From Richelia sinica FACHB-800 (lineage in GTDB: Bacteria > Cyanobacteriota > Cyanobacteriia > Cyanobacteriales > Nostocaceae): a stretch of 64,000 nucleotides of DNA. Under the pieces are notes generated by a model, which ran no database searches, had not been told where the DNA came from, and saw only the letters and a program-made list of their open reading frames with translations. This document shows positions 25,938-35,903 of this stretch, piece after piece; within the stretch, counting starts at the first letter, position 1; every line of letters begins with the position of its first letter. Where the stretch lies: the NCBI RefSeq assembly GCF_014698825.1, contig NZ_JACJTT010000001.1:372001-436000 (forward strand), in the 5' to 3' direction. The position numbers and the translations under genes are program-made.

Positions 25938-27236
25938 TTAAATTTTTATACCCTGTAATAAATAAGTCATCATTTCTCCTTTGCCTTTGACTTGAATTAA
26001 ACCACGTTTTTCTAAAATATATTTATCTTTTAACAACTCATAACTAGCTTGACAAACCTGAATGTTGCCCGCAATTCCATGTGATTCCATTCTACTGGCA
26101 GTATTAACAGTATCTCCCCATAGGTCGTAGGCGAATTTTTTTAAGCCAATTACACCGGCAACTACTGGGCCTGTACTGATGCCAATACGAATACGAAAAG
26201 ATTGATTGTTTACTGCATTAAATTCAGCAACTGCTTTTTGCATATCTAATGCCATATTAGCTATAGCGATCGCATGGTCGCCACGATGATTGGGTAACCC
26301 AGCTACTGCCATGTAAGCATCACCAATGGTTTTGATTTTTTCGACTCCATGTCGTTCTGCTAATTCATCAAATAAACAAAAGATTTCGTTTAATAATTCC
26401 ACTAACTTGGGTGGGGAAATACGAGTCGATAATTCAGTAAATCCCACGATATCCGCAAATAAAACGCTTACCTCTTGGAAAATATCCGCTATGGTGGTGG
26501 GTTCTTCTTTCAACTGAGCAACTATCATTTCGGGGAGAATGTTAAGGAGTAATCTTTCTGATTGCTGTTGGGCAATTTTTAATTCTTGGGTAGCACGAAA
26601 TTCTTTTTTCCTGAGTTTTTCATATAAATATACAGAAAAGCCACAAATGATAATTGTCCAAAATAAGTACAAGGCATTTTCTACATAAAATGGTAATGGT
26701 TGTTGCAAATGAGGTCGAGAGATTAAAAATATGCAGCCATAACAAACAACTGTGCCCAGGTGAGAAATTAAATGCAGTCTCCACTTAACAGGGACAATGG
26801 TTGCCTGGGTGAGAAACATCAAATACCAAATGTTAAAGAATGGTTCAAAATGCTTAAATAAAATAGCTGTGTCAATTTGAATAGAACAAGTAACAGCCCA
26901 GGATAAACACAGCAAAATCAAGTCACAATAACGACGACCAAACGCGGTTTTACATAAAATTACCCAACAAATGACAATAAATAACTCTGTTAATAAACCA
27001 ATTTTTAAAGACTGAATTTTACTTTCTAAGTCTGGGTTGACCCAGAAGAAAAACATCATCAAAGTTACACCGACTGCTAGCATGATTTTTGCTTGTAGTT
27101 GCAGTCTATTGACGATAAATTGCTGCCTTTGCTTTTGATAGGCTTGATCAAAACTTGCGTCGCTTTTCCAAGCAGCTATTTCTGAAGCCAGAAGCGCCTC
27201 TAGTTGGTTTCTAGCAGCATTAATATGGGTAATCAT
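25938..27236 (-). CDS. Class III adenylate cyclase with six-helix membrane domain
   Basis: A 432-residue membrane enzyme making cAMP. The N-terminus (about 50-215) has roughly six transmembrane helices, then a linker (LRKKEFRATQELKIAQQQSE) into the cyclase domain (245-425). The metal-binding Asp residues are in LFADIVGFTELS and TIGDAYMAVAG. The adenine-specifying Lys (EKIKTIGD) and Asp (FAYDLWGDT) are present, as are the transition-state Asn/Arg in TVNTASRM, so it should be an active adenylate, not guanylate, cyclase. The membrane part may be sensory. It is divergent from the XPB-like helicase, with 53 bp between starts. Confidence 0.92.
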   Translation of the reverse strand: MITHINAARNQLEALLASEIAAWKSDASFDQAYQKQRQQFIVNRLQLQAKIMLAVGVTLMMFFFWVNPDLESKIQSLKIGLLTELFIVICWVILCKTAFGRRYCDLILLCLSWAVTCSIQIDTAILFKHFEPFFNIWYLMFLTQATIVPVKWRLHLISHLGTVVCYGCIFLISRPHLQQPLPFYVENALYLFWTIIICGFSVYLYEKLRKKEFRATQELKIAQQQSERLLLNILPEMIVAQLKEEPTTIADIFQEVSVLFADIVGFTELSTRISPPKLVELLNEIFCLFDELAERHGVEKIKTIGDAYMAVAGLPNHRGDHAIAIANMALDMQKAVAEFNAVNNQSFRIRIGISTGPVVAGVIGLKKFAYDLWGDTVNTASRMESHGIAGNIQVCQASYELLKDKYILEKRGLIQVKGKGEMMTYLLQGIKI

Positions 27237-27289
27237 GCACGTTTTAGGTTATGAGTAGTTAACAGTAAACCTGTTGGGAGACAGCCAAC

Positions 27290-28840
27290 ATGGGTCGCAC
27301 CCCCACTTTAATTTTTGATCGTGGCACGTTAATTTTGCATCCGCCACCACGGAGCAAAGCTTGGATAGACTATGCTATCTGGGATGATAGGGTGGAAAAA
27401 TTCCGCATTCCCGCTATGAGATACCGGGGTCTAGTGGAAGCACTGCAAGCAGAAGAAATAGATTTTATTGATGAAGCCAAGGAATTTTACCCCCTAGAGT
27501 TGGTTCCCAGCTTGGAAATGACCCCCTATCCCCACCAGAGTGAGGCGCTAGTGGCTTGGAAATTGGCGGGAAGGCAGGGAGTCGTAGTTTTACCAACGGC
27601 GGCGGGAAAGACCTATTTAGCGCAGATGGCGATACAATCTACACCGCGTACTACCTTGATTGTTGTGCCGACATTGGATTTAATGCACCAGTGGTATGCT
27701 CATTTAGTGGCAGCATTTCCAGATGCGGAAGTGGGGTTACTGGGGGGAGGTTCGCGAGACCAAACGCCAATTTTGGTGGCTACCTATGACAGTGCAGCTA
27801 TCCATGCAGAAGCTTTGGGCAACAAGTATGCTTTGCTGATATTTGACGAGTGTCACCACTTACCTACAGATTTTAACCGGGTGATTGCCGAATATGCGAT
27901 CGCACCCTATCGGTTAGGACTGTCAGCCACACCAGAACGCACGGATGGGAAACATGCAGACTTAAATATTCTCATTGGTAGGGAAGTTTATCGTAAACGC
28001 GCTGAAGATTTGGCGGGGAAGGCATTAGCAGAACATGAAATTGTGCAAATTAAGGTGAAGCTGTCCCAATTAGAACGGGAAAGGTATAACCAGTTAATTC
28101 AAACTCGCAACGATTTTTTAAAGCAAAATCGCATATCTTTGGGCAGTTTGCAAGGTTGGCAGATGTTTGTGCAGATGAGTGCGCGATCGCAAGCTGGCCG
28201 CAGAGCTATGTTAGCACACCGAGAAGCTAAGGAAATCGCTTTGGGAACCGATGGCAAGTTAAGAATATTGGTTGATTTATTAGCTGAACATTTCCCCGCC
28301 AGAATTTTAATTTTCACGGCTGATAATGCTACTGTTTATCGCATTTCCCAAGAGTTATTAATTCCTGCCATTACTCATCAAACCCCAGTGAAAGAAAGGC
28401 ATGAAATTCTCACTAAATTTAAGGAAGGAAAATATAATACTTTAGTTGCATCTAATGTTTTGAATGAAGGTGTTGATGTCCCGGCTGCCAGTATTGCTAT
28501 TATTTTATCTGGTACAGGTTCAACTAGAGAATATATTCAGCGTTTGGGTAGAGTTTTAAGGAAAGGTAACGTTGAAAATAAGCAAGCGATTTTATATGAA
28601 GTCATAGCCGAAGATACCACAGAAGAAAGAACTTCGGCGAGAAGGAGAGGTGATAATTCTCCCCAGGAAGAAAAGCATAAGTCAGGGAAATTAAAAGTCA
28701 TTTACGGCACTGGCAAAAAACAGGATTTGAAAGCCGCAGAACAATTAGAAATCAATTATTCAACCCAAAATAAAGATGTTACCAACGGAGTTACTGATTC
28801 ATCGCCAAAACGGAGAAGAAATCATCCCCAAGAGACTTAA
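27290..28840 (+). CDS. XPB/Rad25-like superfamily 2 DNA helicase
   Basis: A 516-residue helicase of the archaeal-type XPB group. Residues 1-75 form the small damage-recognition-like N-terminal domain. The helicase motifs are PTAAGKT (102-108), DECH (186-189), SAT (212-214), and motif VI in QRLGRVLRKG. After SAT the sequence is PERTDG where XPB proteins have the RED motif, so Glu is replaced by Thr. The C-terminal 65 residues are charged and poorly conserved. The ATG at 27290 has GGGAG upstream. The gene overlaps the next by 65 bp in a different frame, and that gene encodes the Bax1-type nuclease partner. Confidence 0.9.
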   Translation: MGRTPTLIFDRGTLILHPPPRSKAWIDYAIWDDRVEKFRIPAMRYRGLVEALQAEEIDFIDEAKEFYPLELVPSLEMTPYPHQSEALVAWKLAGRQGVVVLPTAAGKTYLAQMAIQSTPRTTLIVVPTLDLMHQWYAHLVAAFPDAEVGLLGGGSRDQTPILVATYDSAAIHAEALGNKYALLIFDECHHLPTDFNRVIAEYAIAPYRLGLSATPERTDGKHADLNILIGREVYRKRAEDLAGKALAEHEIVQIKVKLSQLERERYNQLIQTRNDFLKQNRISLGSLQGWQMFVQMSARSQAGRRAMLAHREAKEIALGTDGKLRILVDLLAEHFPARILIFTADNATVYRISQELLIPAITHQTPVKERHEILTKFKEGKYNTLVASNVLNEGVDVPAASIAIILSGTGSTREYIQRLGRVLRKGNVENKQAILYEVIAEDTTEERTSARRRGDNSPQEEKHKSGKLKVIYGTGKKQDLKAAEQLEINYSTQNKDVTNGVTDSSPKRRRNHPQET

Positions 28841-29993
28841 ACTTGATGATAAACATGTCAAGTTAGCTCAGGAATTAATTAATTTTTTTCAAGAGACAGT
28901 TGGTAAAACCCAAGGCTTTCTAGAACGTCAGTTAGCAGATTTTGAAGGTGACACCACAGATTATCGGATGAAGCGGGGTTTAGCTTACATTCTCAAAAGT
29001 AGTTTTTGTCATTTTGAAGTGGTTAGTCCTCTAGAACCTTCTATGTTGAGAGAAAGAGTATTTGCTCTCGCAGCGAAATCTGTGGCTTGTCGAGAAGAAA
29101 CAGAAATTACATTAAAGAAAATAGCCGATGACTTAACTCAAGAATTGCAAAAAGAAGTGTTACCAAATCAGGTACGCGATGGACTATATGCAGACTTAAA
29201 TGAAAATAAAATACTCACAGCTTTTGATGTTCCCAAACCAGAGGATATTTTACATCGATACAATCTTTCCCAAGTCCAGGGAGTATTTTATAAAGCTAGT
29301 AAATTAGTGTTAAATGCCCATCGTAATGTCCCAGGAGAATATAAACTACTGTTTCGCTATTTGAAGCTATTTCAATTAATGGCTTATATTGAAGGAGATG
29401 CTGACCACGGCTTTACAATTAGTATTGATGGACCCACGAGTTTATTTACTGCTAGTACCCGCTATGGTTTAGCAATAGCGAAATTAATTCCGGCTTTACT
29501 TCATGTCACCAAATGGAGTTTAGCTGCCACTTTACAAACCCGTGATTTTTATACCAATGAGTGGAAAACTGGACGCTTTACCCTCAATTCTGAATGTGGT
29601 TTAGTATCTCACTATCCCAAAGGCAAACCTTACGATAGTATGTTAGAGTCATCCTTTGCTGATAAATGGGATTCATTAAGAAGCGGCTGGATTTTAGAGC
29701 GAGAAGTTGATTTAATTCCTATTCCTGGGAGTGTGATGATTCCCGATTTTCGCTTAGTTCATCCAGATGGACGCAGCTTTTTATTAGAAATAGTTGGTTA
29801 TTGGCGACCAGAATATTTACAAAAGAAATTTGCTCAAGTTCGCCGTGCTAATTGCGATAATTTAATTCTGGCAATTTCTGAAAGATTGAATTTAGAAAAA
29901 GCAGGTGTGAAGTTAGATAATGTTCCGGCTAAGATAGTTTGGTTTAAGGAAAAATTATTACCAAAGGCGGTTTTAGCTGTGATGGAAGAGTAG
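28776..29993 (+). CDS. DUF790/Bax1-like nuclease, partner of XPB
   Basis: A 405-residue protein of the family named Bax1 (binds archaeal XPB). The N-terminus MLPTELLIHR matches the DUF790 signature, fixing the start at 28776 inside the helicase gene. The C-terminal PD-(D/E)xK-like nuclease core shows Glu291 (SMLESSFADKW), Asp324 (MIPDFRLVHPDG) and Glu338 (FLLEIVGYW). In archaea the XPB-Bax1 complex unwinds and cuts bubble DNA, resembling nucleotide excision repair. The 65-bp overlap implies tight translational coupling and complex formation. Confidence 0.88.
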   Translation: MLPTELLIHRQNGEEIIPKRLKLDDKHVKLAQELINFFQETVGKTQGFLERQLADFEGDTTDYRMKRGLAYILKSSFCHFEVVSPLEPSMLRERVFALAAKSVACREETEITLKKIADDLTQELQKEVLPNQVRDGLYADLNENKILTAFDVPKPEDILHRYNLSQVQGVFYKASKLVLNAHRNVPGEYKLLFRYLKLFQLMAYIEGDADHGFTISIDGPTSLFTASTRYGLAIAKLIPALLHVTKWSLAATLQTRDFYTNEWKTGRFTLNSECGLVSHYPKGKPYDSMLESSFADKWDSLRSGWILEREVDLIPIPGSVMIPDFRLVHPDGRSFLLEIVGYWRPEYLQKKFAQVRRANCDNLILAISERLNLEKAGVKLDNVPAKIVWFKEKLLPKAVLAVMEE

Positions 29994-30108
29994 ATTTTAT
30001 GGCTGAAATATTTTGGTTTTGTTAGGTATGGGTGTAAAGCTCACGCAAAGGCTCAAAAGTGATGAATTCAGTTAAATAAGAATTTGATTTTTTAGTAAGT
30101 TTATGTAG

Positions 30109-30136
30109 GGTGTGTTGTCACGTAGTGCAACGCACC
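30109..30136. repeat. Short hairpin repeat GGTGTGTTG/CAACGCACC
   Basis: The arms GGTGTGTTG (30109-30117) and CAACGCACC (30128-30136) are inverted copies with one G-T type mismatch and a 10-nt loop. Similar GGTGCGTTA-like hairpins are common dispersed elements in cyanobacteria (recalled, not searched). Confidence 0.45.
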
Positions 30137-30169
30137 GTCAATCATTCTGAATGATGTACTAATAATTTT

Positions 30170-30331
30170 GGTTCTTCGGTACTTTTTATGGAGAACCTAG
30201 TTAAAAATCATTGAAAGCCTTATTGTATCGGCATTTCATTGAAAATATTGGGCATAATAGTTTATAAGCTTTGCCCCATAAGGGTTTTGTGGTAATCAAT
30301 CCTCAAACACCATAAAATCTCCGAAAGAACC
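30170..30331. mobile_element. 162-bp MITE, ISL3-like ends, with 8-bp target site duplication
   Basis: The left end, starting GGTTCTTCGG and ending TTTTTATGG (30170-30191), and the right end, starting CCATAAAATC and ending GAAAGAACC (30310-30331), are imperfect inverted repeats of 22 bp. The 8 bp just outside are identical: ATAATTTT at 30162-30169 and at 30332-30339. GG-starting ends and an 8-bp duplication are characteristic of the ISL3 family. The interior has no open frame, so it would need a transposase from elsewhere. It lies between the Bax1 gene and cheA, which end facing each other. Confidence 0.8.
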
Positions 30332-30349
30332 ATAATTTTTAACTAATAT

Positions 30350-33160
30350 TTAATTATTTCCTGAATTTGATTCAGAACCCATAAAAATCATATCTTCTAA
30401 AGTCTTTAATAACTCCTGCTCATTGTAAGGTTTAGAAAAATACGCACGCGCTCCCAATTGCATTGCTAATTGTCGATGTTTATTACTACTCCGAGAAGTT
30501 AACATTGCCACAGGAATATTTTTTAAATCTAGATGGGAACTCACTTTTTCTAAGAAGCTATAACCATCTAGCCGTGGCATTTCAATATCACAAATTACGG
30601 CTTGAACTTTTAACCCGCTTTCCAATTTTTCCCAAGCATCTTGACCATCTTTTGCTTGTTCGACTTGATAACCACCTTTTTCTAAAGTTAAAGCTAAGTA
30701 ACGGCGGACGTTAATAGAATCATCAACTATTAATATCATGCCTTTTTCCCGGACTTGTCTCACAGGTGCTGGTGCTTTTGGTGGGGAAAGAAAAGGAGTT
30801 TTTAATTGAGTATGAGGTAATTTATTGATAATAGAAGGACGTTGACCGGTACTAATCCAAGCAATTAAATCGTTAATATTAATCATTGGTACAACTCGAC
30901 CATCCCCCAGAATAGTGCAGTTGCTGAAACCCTTGGGTAAAGCTATGGTTCCTTCTACATGACGCACAGCAACCTCCTGTTCACCCCAGCAACGGTCTAT
31001 TTGTACCCCAATGAGTTGATTATCCTGTTTAATGATCAAGACGCTTGTGGCGTTAATTACGGGGTTAGTATCTAATTCTGGTAGGTCATAATGGGAGCAA
31101 TTAAAGACAAAATAACGACTGAAGCGAATTAAAGGGATTATTTGCTCTTGCCAAGTGAGAAATTCTTGTCCGTCTCTTGTAAATACTTGGTCGTTGGTCA
31201 GTAGTAATATTTCTGTAACTACATCTGTGGAGAAAGCAAACAACAAGCGATCGCTCTCTACTAATAATACCCTCGCTACTGACAATGTAAAAGGTACAGA
31301 TAAAGTGAAGATGGTTCCCACTCCTGGTTGAGTCTCAACCTTGACTTCACCCCTAACTGACTTGAGTTTATTCCTGACTACATCCATACCCACACCCCGA
31401 CCCGATAAAGCTGTTACCTGATCTGAAGTTGTAAACCCAGGTTCAAAAATCAGTGATAGCAGTTCCTCTTCACTGGCATTTGTCAACAGAGAACTATCCA
31501 AACCCATTGCTAAAGCACGTTGACGAATTTTTTCTAGAGAAATACCCCGACCATCATCACGCATGGTAATGATAGTTCGTTGACTTTGATGAGCAGCTTG
31601 AATTTCTATCAGTCCCTGTTCTGGTTTTCCTTGTGCGCGACGGGTGGCCGGGTCTTCTATTCCGTGGTCAAAAGCGTTCCGTAATAAGTGCATTAATGGC
31701 TCATTCAACGCATCTAAAATACTGCGTTCAATTAAAGTATTGCCACCTTCAATTCTTAGCTGCACATTTTTGCCATACTCCACATTTAAATCACGAATTG
31801 CCCTCGGAAATCTATCCACTAAATCTGATAAGGGACGCATCCGCACCTGTGTGAGTTTGCGCTGTAATTGTTTAGATGTTTTGTTAAATTTACGGGTAAT
31901 TTGGTCTGTATCATCGACACTTAGTTTAATGTCACTTGTGACTTCAGCTACTTGGACAATAGTTTCGGTGATATCTTGAGATAATAACTTTAATTTCTGC
32001 TCATAATTATTATCTATTTGATGATTTTCTGGATGATTAAATGCAGTTGTTTGATTTAAAATCTTCTCATAAGCTGCTCTGAGTTCCTGCTGCTCCTGGT
32101 CAAGATAATCTACTCTTTGACTAAGGGCAGCAACCAATTTACGCAATCTTTCTATATGCACATTCAAGCCATTTCTTTGGATGATAATTTCTCCAAACAA
32201 ATCGCTAATTTCCTCCAAATATTTACTAGGTAAGCGGACAGTATTTTCGTGATTTTCTCTATCTTTGTGATGATTGATATCTCCTTTACGTTCAAAATAT
32301 TTATTATCGGTTAACTGTGTCTCTGGAGCCACAACAGAAGAATTTTCCCGTTCAGGAGCAGCAGCAAGCAGATAAGTGGCTTTAGCAGAATTTAATTTAA
32401 TTTCTGTGGGTAAACTATGACGTTGATTTGTTAAAACTAAAGCTTGAAATCTCCGCCAAGCTTGTAATGCTAACTGGGATATTTCTAAATAACGTGTCGG
32501 TGCAGTTTCTAAATGGGAATTTACGGATTGACAAAGCTGAGTCAAGGTGTTTAGTTGTAGCATTTCTCCTAAACCACCCAACTCTGTAGCCATATTTGCC
32601 ACTTCTGTAGCTAAATCAGTATGCTCACTATGAGCTAATAAAGCTTCCAAGCGTTGTAAATACTCTTCAACCTCCGTTTCAAACAACAAAGGAATAATTT
32701 CCTGACCATCTTCAGGAACAATAATTGTTGTAATATCTTCTTCAGGTGGATGACCTAAAATATCTTGTAATTCATCAAAAATCGGATAACAAAAATTTCT
32801 TAACCAATCATCATCTAAAGCAGTTTTTTCTGTTAATAAATCAACAATTTGCCTGAGCCAATCTACCCCAGATAATAATAAACTTTGTAAATGGGTATCA
32901 ATTTCAATAGAATTTTTGCGGGATTTTAAAACTTTAAACGCATCCTCCAAACGATGGGCTAAATCACTGAGCACCCGAAAGCCCATCATTGCTGCTCCCC
33001 CTTTAATGGAATGAGCGGCCCGCATAGCTGCATTAATTTTATCTAAATCAATGCGTTTACTGGTGTCAGTTTCCAGTAAAATTCCTTCCAAAGTATTGAG
33101 GTAATCTGTAGCTTCTTCCAGAAACTGCATCTGGATTTCTATTTCTTTGTCCTTGGTCAT
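30350..33160 (-). CDS. cheA: CheA-type hybrid histidine kinase with C-terminal receiver
   Basis: A 936-residue chemotaxis kinase. The Hpt domain (1-130) has phospho-acceptor His50 (AAHSIKGGAAMMG). A second, degenerate Hpt-like helical region lies at about 160-260. A long linker with coiled coil and dimerisation helices follows. The ATPase has HLLRNAFDHGIEDP, MRDDGRGIS, and FTTSDQVTALSGRGVGMD. A CheW-like domain and a receiver (LIVDDSINVRR, ICDIEMPRLDG, YFSKP) complete it. This architecture is typical of cyanobacterial pilus-based taxis (Pix/Hmp-like) systems. It is the last gene of a four-gene operon, 62 bp after the MCP. Its promoter-distal end abuts the MITE. Confidence 0.93.
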   Translation of the reverse strand: MTKDKEIEIQMQFLEEATDYLNTLEGILLETDTSKRIDLDKINAAMRAAHSIKGGAAMMGFRVLSDLAHRLEDAFKVLKSRKNSIEIDTHLQSLLLSGVDWLRQIVDLLTEKTALDDDWLRNFCYPIFDELQDILGHPPEEDITTIIVPEDGQEIIPLLFETEVEEYLQRLEALLAHSEHTDLATEVANMATELGGLGEMLQLNTLTQLCQSVNSHLETAPTRYLEISQLALQAWRRFQALVLTNQRHSLPTEIKLNSAKATYLLAAAPERENSSVVAPETQLTDNKYFERKGDINHHKDRENHENTVRLPSKYLEEISDLFGEIIIQRNGLNVHIERLRKLVAALSQRVDYLDQEQQELRAAYEKILNQTTAFNHPENHQIDNNYEQKLKLLSQDITETIVQVAEVTSDIKLSVDDTDQITRKFNKTSKQLQRKLTQVRMRPLSDLVDRFPRAIRDLNVEYGKNVQLRIEGGNTLIERSILDALNEPLMHLLRNAFDHGIEDPATRRAQGKPEQGLIEIQAAHQSQRTIITMRDDGRGISLEKIRQRALAMGLDSSLLTNASEEELLSLIFEPGFTTSDQVTALSGRGVGMDVVRNKLKSVRGEVKVETQPGVGTIFTLSVPFTLSVARVLLVESDRLLFAFSTDVVTEILLLTNDQVFTRDGQEFLTWQEQIIPLIRFSRYFVFNCSHYDLPELDTNPVINATSVLIIKQDNQLIGVQIDRCWGEQEVAVRHVEGTIALPKGFSNCTILGDGRVVPMININDLIAWISTGQRPSIINKLPHTQLKTPFLSPPKAPAPVRQVREKGMILIVDDSINVRRYLALTLEKGGYQVEQAKDGQDAWEKLESGLKVQAVICDIEMPRLDGYSFLEKVSSHLDLKNIPVAMLTSRSSNKHRQLAMQLGARAYFSKPYNEQELLKTLEDMIFMGSESNSGNN

Positions 33161-33222
33161 GGGTTAACCCCTTGGGGTAATTGCAAATTCAAAAGTTAGA
33201 AATCAAAAACTATGAAACTCAA

Positions 33223-35844
33223 TCAACTAGATGTCAAAGTTTCTACTGTTTCCTGTAACTGTTGGGAAATTTCCATGGTTGTTTGCAGAGATTGACACAC
33301 TTGTTGGGATGAATGATTGGTTCGTTGGGAAACTACGGCAATATTAGTGATAAATTGACTAATCATCTGAGATGTTTCTACCTGAGAATCAGTAGCGGTA
33401 GAAATTAACTGAAGTAAAGAATCAATTTGTCTAGAAACATCAAAAATATGATGTAAAATTTCCTTGGAGTTTTCCACTAATCTGGTACTTTCTATTACCT
33501 GATTATTTCCTTCTACCATTACCTGAATCACTGCGCTAGTTTCTGCTTGAATTTTTTCCACAATTTGCTCGATTTCTTGGGTAGCCGCAGAACTTCTAGC
33601 TGCTAATTCCCCTACTTCTTCTGCCACCACTGCAAAACCTTGACCTTCTTCTCCGGCTCTTGCTGCTTCAATTCCCGCATTAATTGCTAATAGATTGGTT
33701 TGCATGGCAATTTGGTTAATATCTGTGATAACACGGGAAATTTGTTGACAAAATTCACCTAATTTTCTGACTTTTTTACTGGTTTCTCCTACGGTTTCTT
33801 GCAAAGATAAAATATTTTGAAAAGTGATATCTATGGCTTGTCCACCTTGAGTTGCAGTTTGAGCAACATTATTGGTAACAGCCACAGTTTGACCAGCTAA
33901 TTCAGCTAGAACTTGAATAGAATTGGTCATGTTTTCTACTGCTTGGAGAGTGGTGTTAATCTCTGTTGGTGACAGTTCACTCCAGTTGAAAACAGCATTT
34001 ACCTGTCCCGCAGTTTGTTTAACTTGAGTGACAATATTTTGCAGACTATCTTTGAGTAATTGCAGTTGTAAAGTTTCTGATGAAGAGGATGACGGAATAG
34101 TGGTTAATGGTTGATTAGACCTAGCGGTAGCAATTTCTGCACGTAGTTGCGCTTGTTCTAACGCTGCACTAATTTGATGGGCAGTTTGAGCAAAGAAATT
34201 AATTTCTGCTGCTTGCCAATCATGGGCTGTTCGGCAATGATGAGTAATTAACAAGCCCATAGGTTGACCTTGGGTGATAATAGGAGCTATCAAACTACTT
34301 TTGACAGCAAATCTTTCCCACCATTGAATATAATTTTGTGACAAATTTGCTTCTTGATGGATGTTAGCGATCGCTTGCACTTGGGTATCTTGATAGGTAG
34401 CGGCATCTAGTTCGCGAAAATAGCGGTCTTCAATCTGCATATCCACCATCTTTTCCCAATCCCCAAACACTGACTCTGCAACAACTTTGCCCATGCCAAT
34501 CTGGGGGTTCAGCAAATAAATAATCACTCTATCGGTTTGTAAAGCTGGACGAATGGCTGTCACTGCCGTCTGATAAATATCCTCCACTAGTACCTGATTA
34601 CGCAACTTTTGATGAATATCTAGAAGGGATTTTAGCCATTGTCCTTCTAAGTCTTTTTCTGGATAGTCCTCTGGCAATTTACCATCTGTTGTTTTATCTT
34701 TAAAGGTATTAATTTCCGGTGCTGTGGAGATAGGTTTTTTGATAATTACTTTCGTATTACTCTTAGCAACTAAAGCCACTAGAAATCCTGCTAACAATGC
34801 ACTCAGTAAAGTGACAATAACCATTAACAAGAAAAAATTTCTTTGGGGAGCAAAAGCCAGTTGGGAATCCTGAGCTACCATTACCTGCCAATTCAAATTA
34901 GGTATTCCATCGAGGTTTCTTACTGGCAGGAAACTGACTAATTCTGGCTGCTGATTAAATTTTTTCACCGCAGTGAAAGCAGTACCAGATTTTTGAGAAT
35001 TTAATCTCCATAAATTAGGATATATATCTTCTGCTTTTTTACCTAAAATATCTGATTGCGGGGCAACTAAAAATGTACCTTGACTATCAACTAAATAATA
35101 TTTATTTTTATCGGCTTGGTGATTATCTATAGTTTCTGCTAACCACGATAATGGCATTCTAGCTCTAACTATGGCCACAGTCTTACCACTACCTGCATCT
35201 TTCACAGGTGCAGCTATATAAATCACCAGATTATTATTAACTAATTCTGGGCTACTAATAATAACTTGGTCTTGCTGAACAACTTGCGTAAAATATTTTT
35301 TATTTTCCTCTTGATTGAGAAATAGTCCAGTGGATTGAATGATAACTTTTCCCTGTAAATCGAAGACGGCAATACTATCGTAGGCTTGATTAGCTTTGAC
35401 AAAGCTGTCTATCGTTCCTTGCTGATCAGGAATTGATACCCCTGTTTTACCTTTAGTATTCGTCAAATATGGTAGCTGGGAGAGAATCTGAATATCACCA
35501 TACCTAGCCAAAATTAATTTGTTGACTTGATTGGCGAAATTCGTTGCTTCAATTTCTTGGGATTGGATGATTTGCCGAGAAATAGACTTGCTACCCAAAT
35601 TATAAGCGATCGCACCAATCACCAAAACAGGCACTGCGCCCATAATCATGGATGTGATCACTGTTCTTTTACTTAAATTAAACCTTTGTAAATATTTAAA
35701 AACCTGATGCAAATGATAATTAAAATTTACTTTATCTGAGTTTTTTACTACATCTGCCGTTGATTCATTCACTGGTGAATTTAAAATTTTGGGAGACTGA
35801 TTTTGTGCATCGCCACCTTGGACATGATTAGTTTTATTAATCAT
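33223..35844 (-). CDS. Methyl-accepting chemotaxis protein with dCache and GAF domains
   Basis: An 873-residue receptor. A cytoplasmic N-terminal tail (~65 residues) precedes TM1 (about 70-90); a dCache-type periplasmic sensor spans about 95-335, TM2 is about 345-370, and a GAF domain is about 405-580. The MCP signalling helix hairpin has its tip at [20 protein letters not shown] and [13 protein letters not shown]. In cyanobacteriochrome GAF domains a CH pair binds bilin just before the LERF-VKANLVVPI segment; here that position reads NY ([20 protein letters not shown]). I infer the GAF is not a bilin photosensor. The gene is 59 bp from cheW, so the receptor belongs to this operon. Confidence 0.92.
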   Translation of the reverse strand: MINKTNHVQGGDAQNQSPKILNSPVNESTADVVKNSDKVNFNYHLHQVFKYLQRFNLSKRTVITSMIMGAVPVLVIGAIAYNLGSKSISRQIIQSQEIEATNFANQVNKLILARYGDIQILSQLPYLTNTKGKTGVSIPDQQGTIDSFVKANQAYDSIAVFDLQGKVIIQSTGLFLNQEENKKYFTQVVQQDQVIISSPELVNNNLVIYIAAPVKDAGSGKTVAIVRARMPLSWLAETIDNHQADKNKYYLVDSQGTFLVAPQSDILGKKAEDIYPNLWRLNSQKSGTAFTAVKKFNQQPELVSFLPVRNLDGIPNLNWQVMVAQDSQLAFAPQRNFFLLMVIVTLLSALLAGFLVALVAKSNTKVIIKKPISTAPEINTFKDKTTDGKLPEDYPEKDLEGQWLKSLLDIHQKLRNQVLVEDIYQTAVTAIRPALQTDRVIIYLLNPQIGMGKVVAESVFGDWEKMVDMQIEDRYFRELDAATYQDTQVQAIANIHQEANLSQNYIQWWERFAVKSSLIAPIITQGQPMGLLITHHCRTAHDWQAAEINFFAQTAHQISAALEQAQLRAEIATARSNQPLTTIPSSSSSETLQLQLLKDSLQNIVTQVKQTAGQVNAVFNWSELSPTEINTTLQAVENMTNSIQVLAELAGQTVAVTNNVAQTATQGGQAIDITFQNILSLQETVGETSKKVRKLGEFCQQISRVITDINQIAMQTNLLAINAGIEAARAGEEGQGFAVVAEEVGELAARSSAATQEIEQIVEKIQAETSAVIQVMVEGNNQVIESTRLVENSKEILHHIFDVSRQIDSLLQLISTATDSQVETSQMISQFITNIAVVSQRTNHSSQQVCQSLQTTMEISQQLQETVETLTSS

Positions 35845-35903
35845 AATTTATTTCCCTTCCACACCTATAAAATAACAGTAGTCAGTTAGCTGAAAAATTA
35901 TAT

